Positions 63,841 to 64,000 of a stretch of 64,000 nt of DNA are shown piece after piece. Source of the DNA: Shimia marina (GTDB taxonomy: Bacteria; Pseudomonadota; Alphaproteobacteria; Rhodobacterales; Rhodobacteraceae); NCBI RefSeq assembly GCF_001458175.1, contig NZ_CYPW01000006.1, positions 561,422-625,421 on the forward strand, written 5' to 3'. The notes beneath the pieces are model-generated. The model made no database searches, was not told the DNA's origin, and saw only the letters and a program-made list of their open reading frames with translations. The position numbers and the translations under genes are program-made. How positions within the stretch are numbered: the first letter of the stretch is position 1; each line of letters opens with the position of its first letter.

Positions 63841-64000
63841 ATGCAGCCCGTTGAAATTTATACCAGCCCGCTTTGTGGTTTCTGCCACGCCGCCAAACGT
63901 TTACTCGCGCAGAAGAACGTGACCTTCACGGAGATCGACGTGCTGCGCAATCCTGATCGCAAACCGGAAATGATGACACGCGCCAATGGCGGGCACACGG
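63841..64000 (+). CDS. grxC: Glutaredoxin, N-terminal part
   Basis: The gene runs off the window. The ATG at 63841 has AAGGA seven bases upstream; an ATG at 63805 directly after the comF stop is also open. MQPVEIYTSPLCGFCHAAKR carries the active-site CGFC of dithiol glutaredoxins, and FTEIDVLRNPDRKPEM is the following helix. It reduces disulfides with glutathione. Only about 53 residues are visible. Confidence 0.85.
   Translation, partial: MQPVEIYTSPLCGFCHAAKRLLAQKNVTFTEIDVLRNPDRKPEMMTRANGGHT

Overview
The window looks like a chromosomal segment of a marine alphaproteobacterium of the Rhodobacteraceae (Roseobacter group). This is inferred from overall protein character: DUF2793-type fibre protein, M10/RTX metalloprotease style, ComF-GrxC and HemH neighbourhoods, and moderately high GC with AT-richer intergenic gaps. 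No rRNA or tRNA gene, insertion sequence or CRISPR array was recognised. The genus cannot be fixed by reading alone.

Layout. (1) 1-4416: housekeeping flank with the C-terminal end of a SpoIIE/PP2C-type phosphatase, three separate Nudix hydrolases, the redox chaperone Hsp33 and a CCA-adding enzyme. (2) 4505-8097 (minus): complete dTDP-L-rhamnose operon in order rfbC-rfbB-rfbD-rfbA. (3) 8235-13883: glycosyltransferases and an ABC-type (KpsM/E/T-like) capsule exporter. (4) 13898-19909 (minus): one 2003-codon gene for a multi-domain glycosyltransferase that carries a galectin-like lectin domain between its catalytic modules. (5) 20185-44395 (plus): a long polysaccharide region with UDP-galactopyranose mutase, UDP-glucose dehydrogenase, a complete GDP-L-fucose route from mannose-1-phosphate (ManC, Gmd, Fcl), a NodZ/fucosyltransferase-like enzyme, four sulfotransferase-like proteins, two DUF115 (MptE/MAF-like) proteins, two large coiled-coil proteins, a cytidylyltransferase paired with a 2-hydroxyacid dehydrogenase, and an unclassified exported-polymer gene family. 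(6) 44428-55243 (minus): a phage tail-fibre-like protein, a paralogue of the unclassified family, two large RTX proteins, an RTX M10 metalloprotease and a small exported protein. (7) 55723-64000: MsbA-like ABC exporter, an RlmD-type RNA methyltransferase, two L,D-transpeptidases around a CAP-domain lipoprotein, a tiny secreted/membrane protein, ferrochelatase, a BioC/NDUFAF5-like methyltransferase, ComF and the start of glutaredoxin GrxC.

How it fits together (inference). Regions 2-5 supply dTDP-rhamnose, UDP-galactofuranose, UDP-glucuronate and GDP-fucose, with enough transferases and sulfotransferases to build a branched, probably sulfated surface polysaccharide exported by the Kps-like ABC system. 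Region 6 encodes calcium-binding, probably type-I-secreted proteins and a fibre protein that could sit on or act at the same cell surface. No outer-membrane polysaccharide exporter (KpsD/Wza), KpsC/S or type I secretion apparatus is seen here, so these must lie elsewhere.

The most unusual item is the galectin-containing giant glycosyltransferase. Next are the two-member uncharacterised protein family (24090-24668 and 45934-46488) and the coiled-coil protein built from nine exact 28-residue units.
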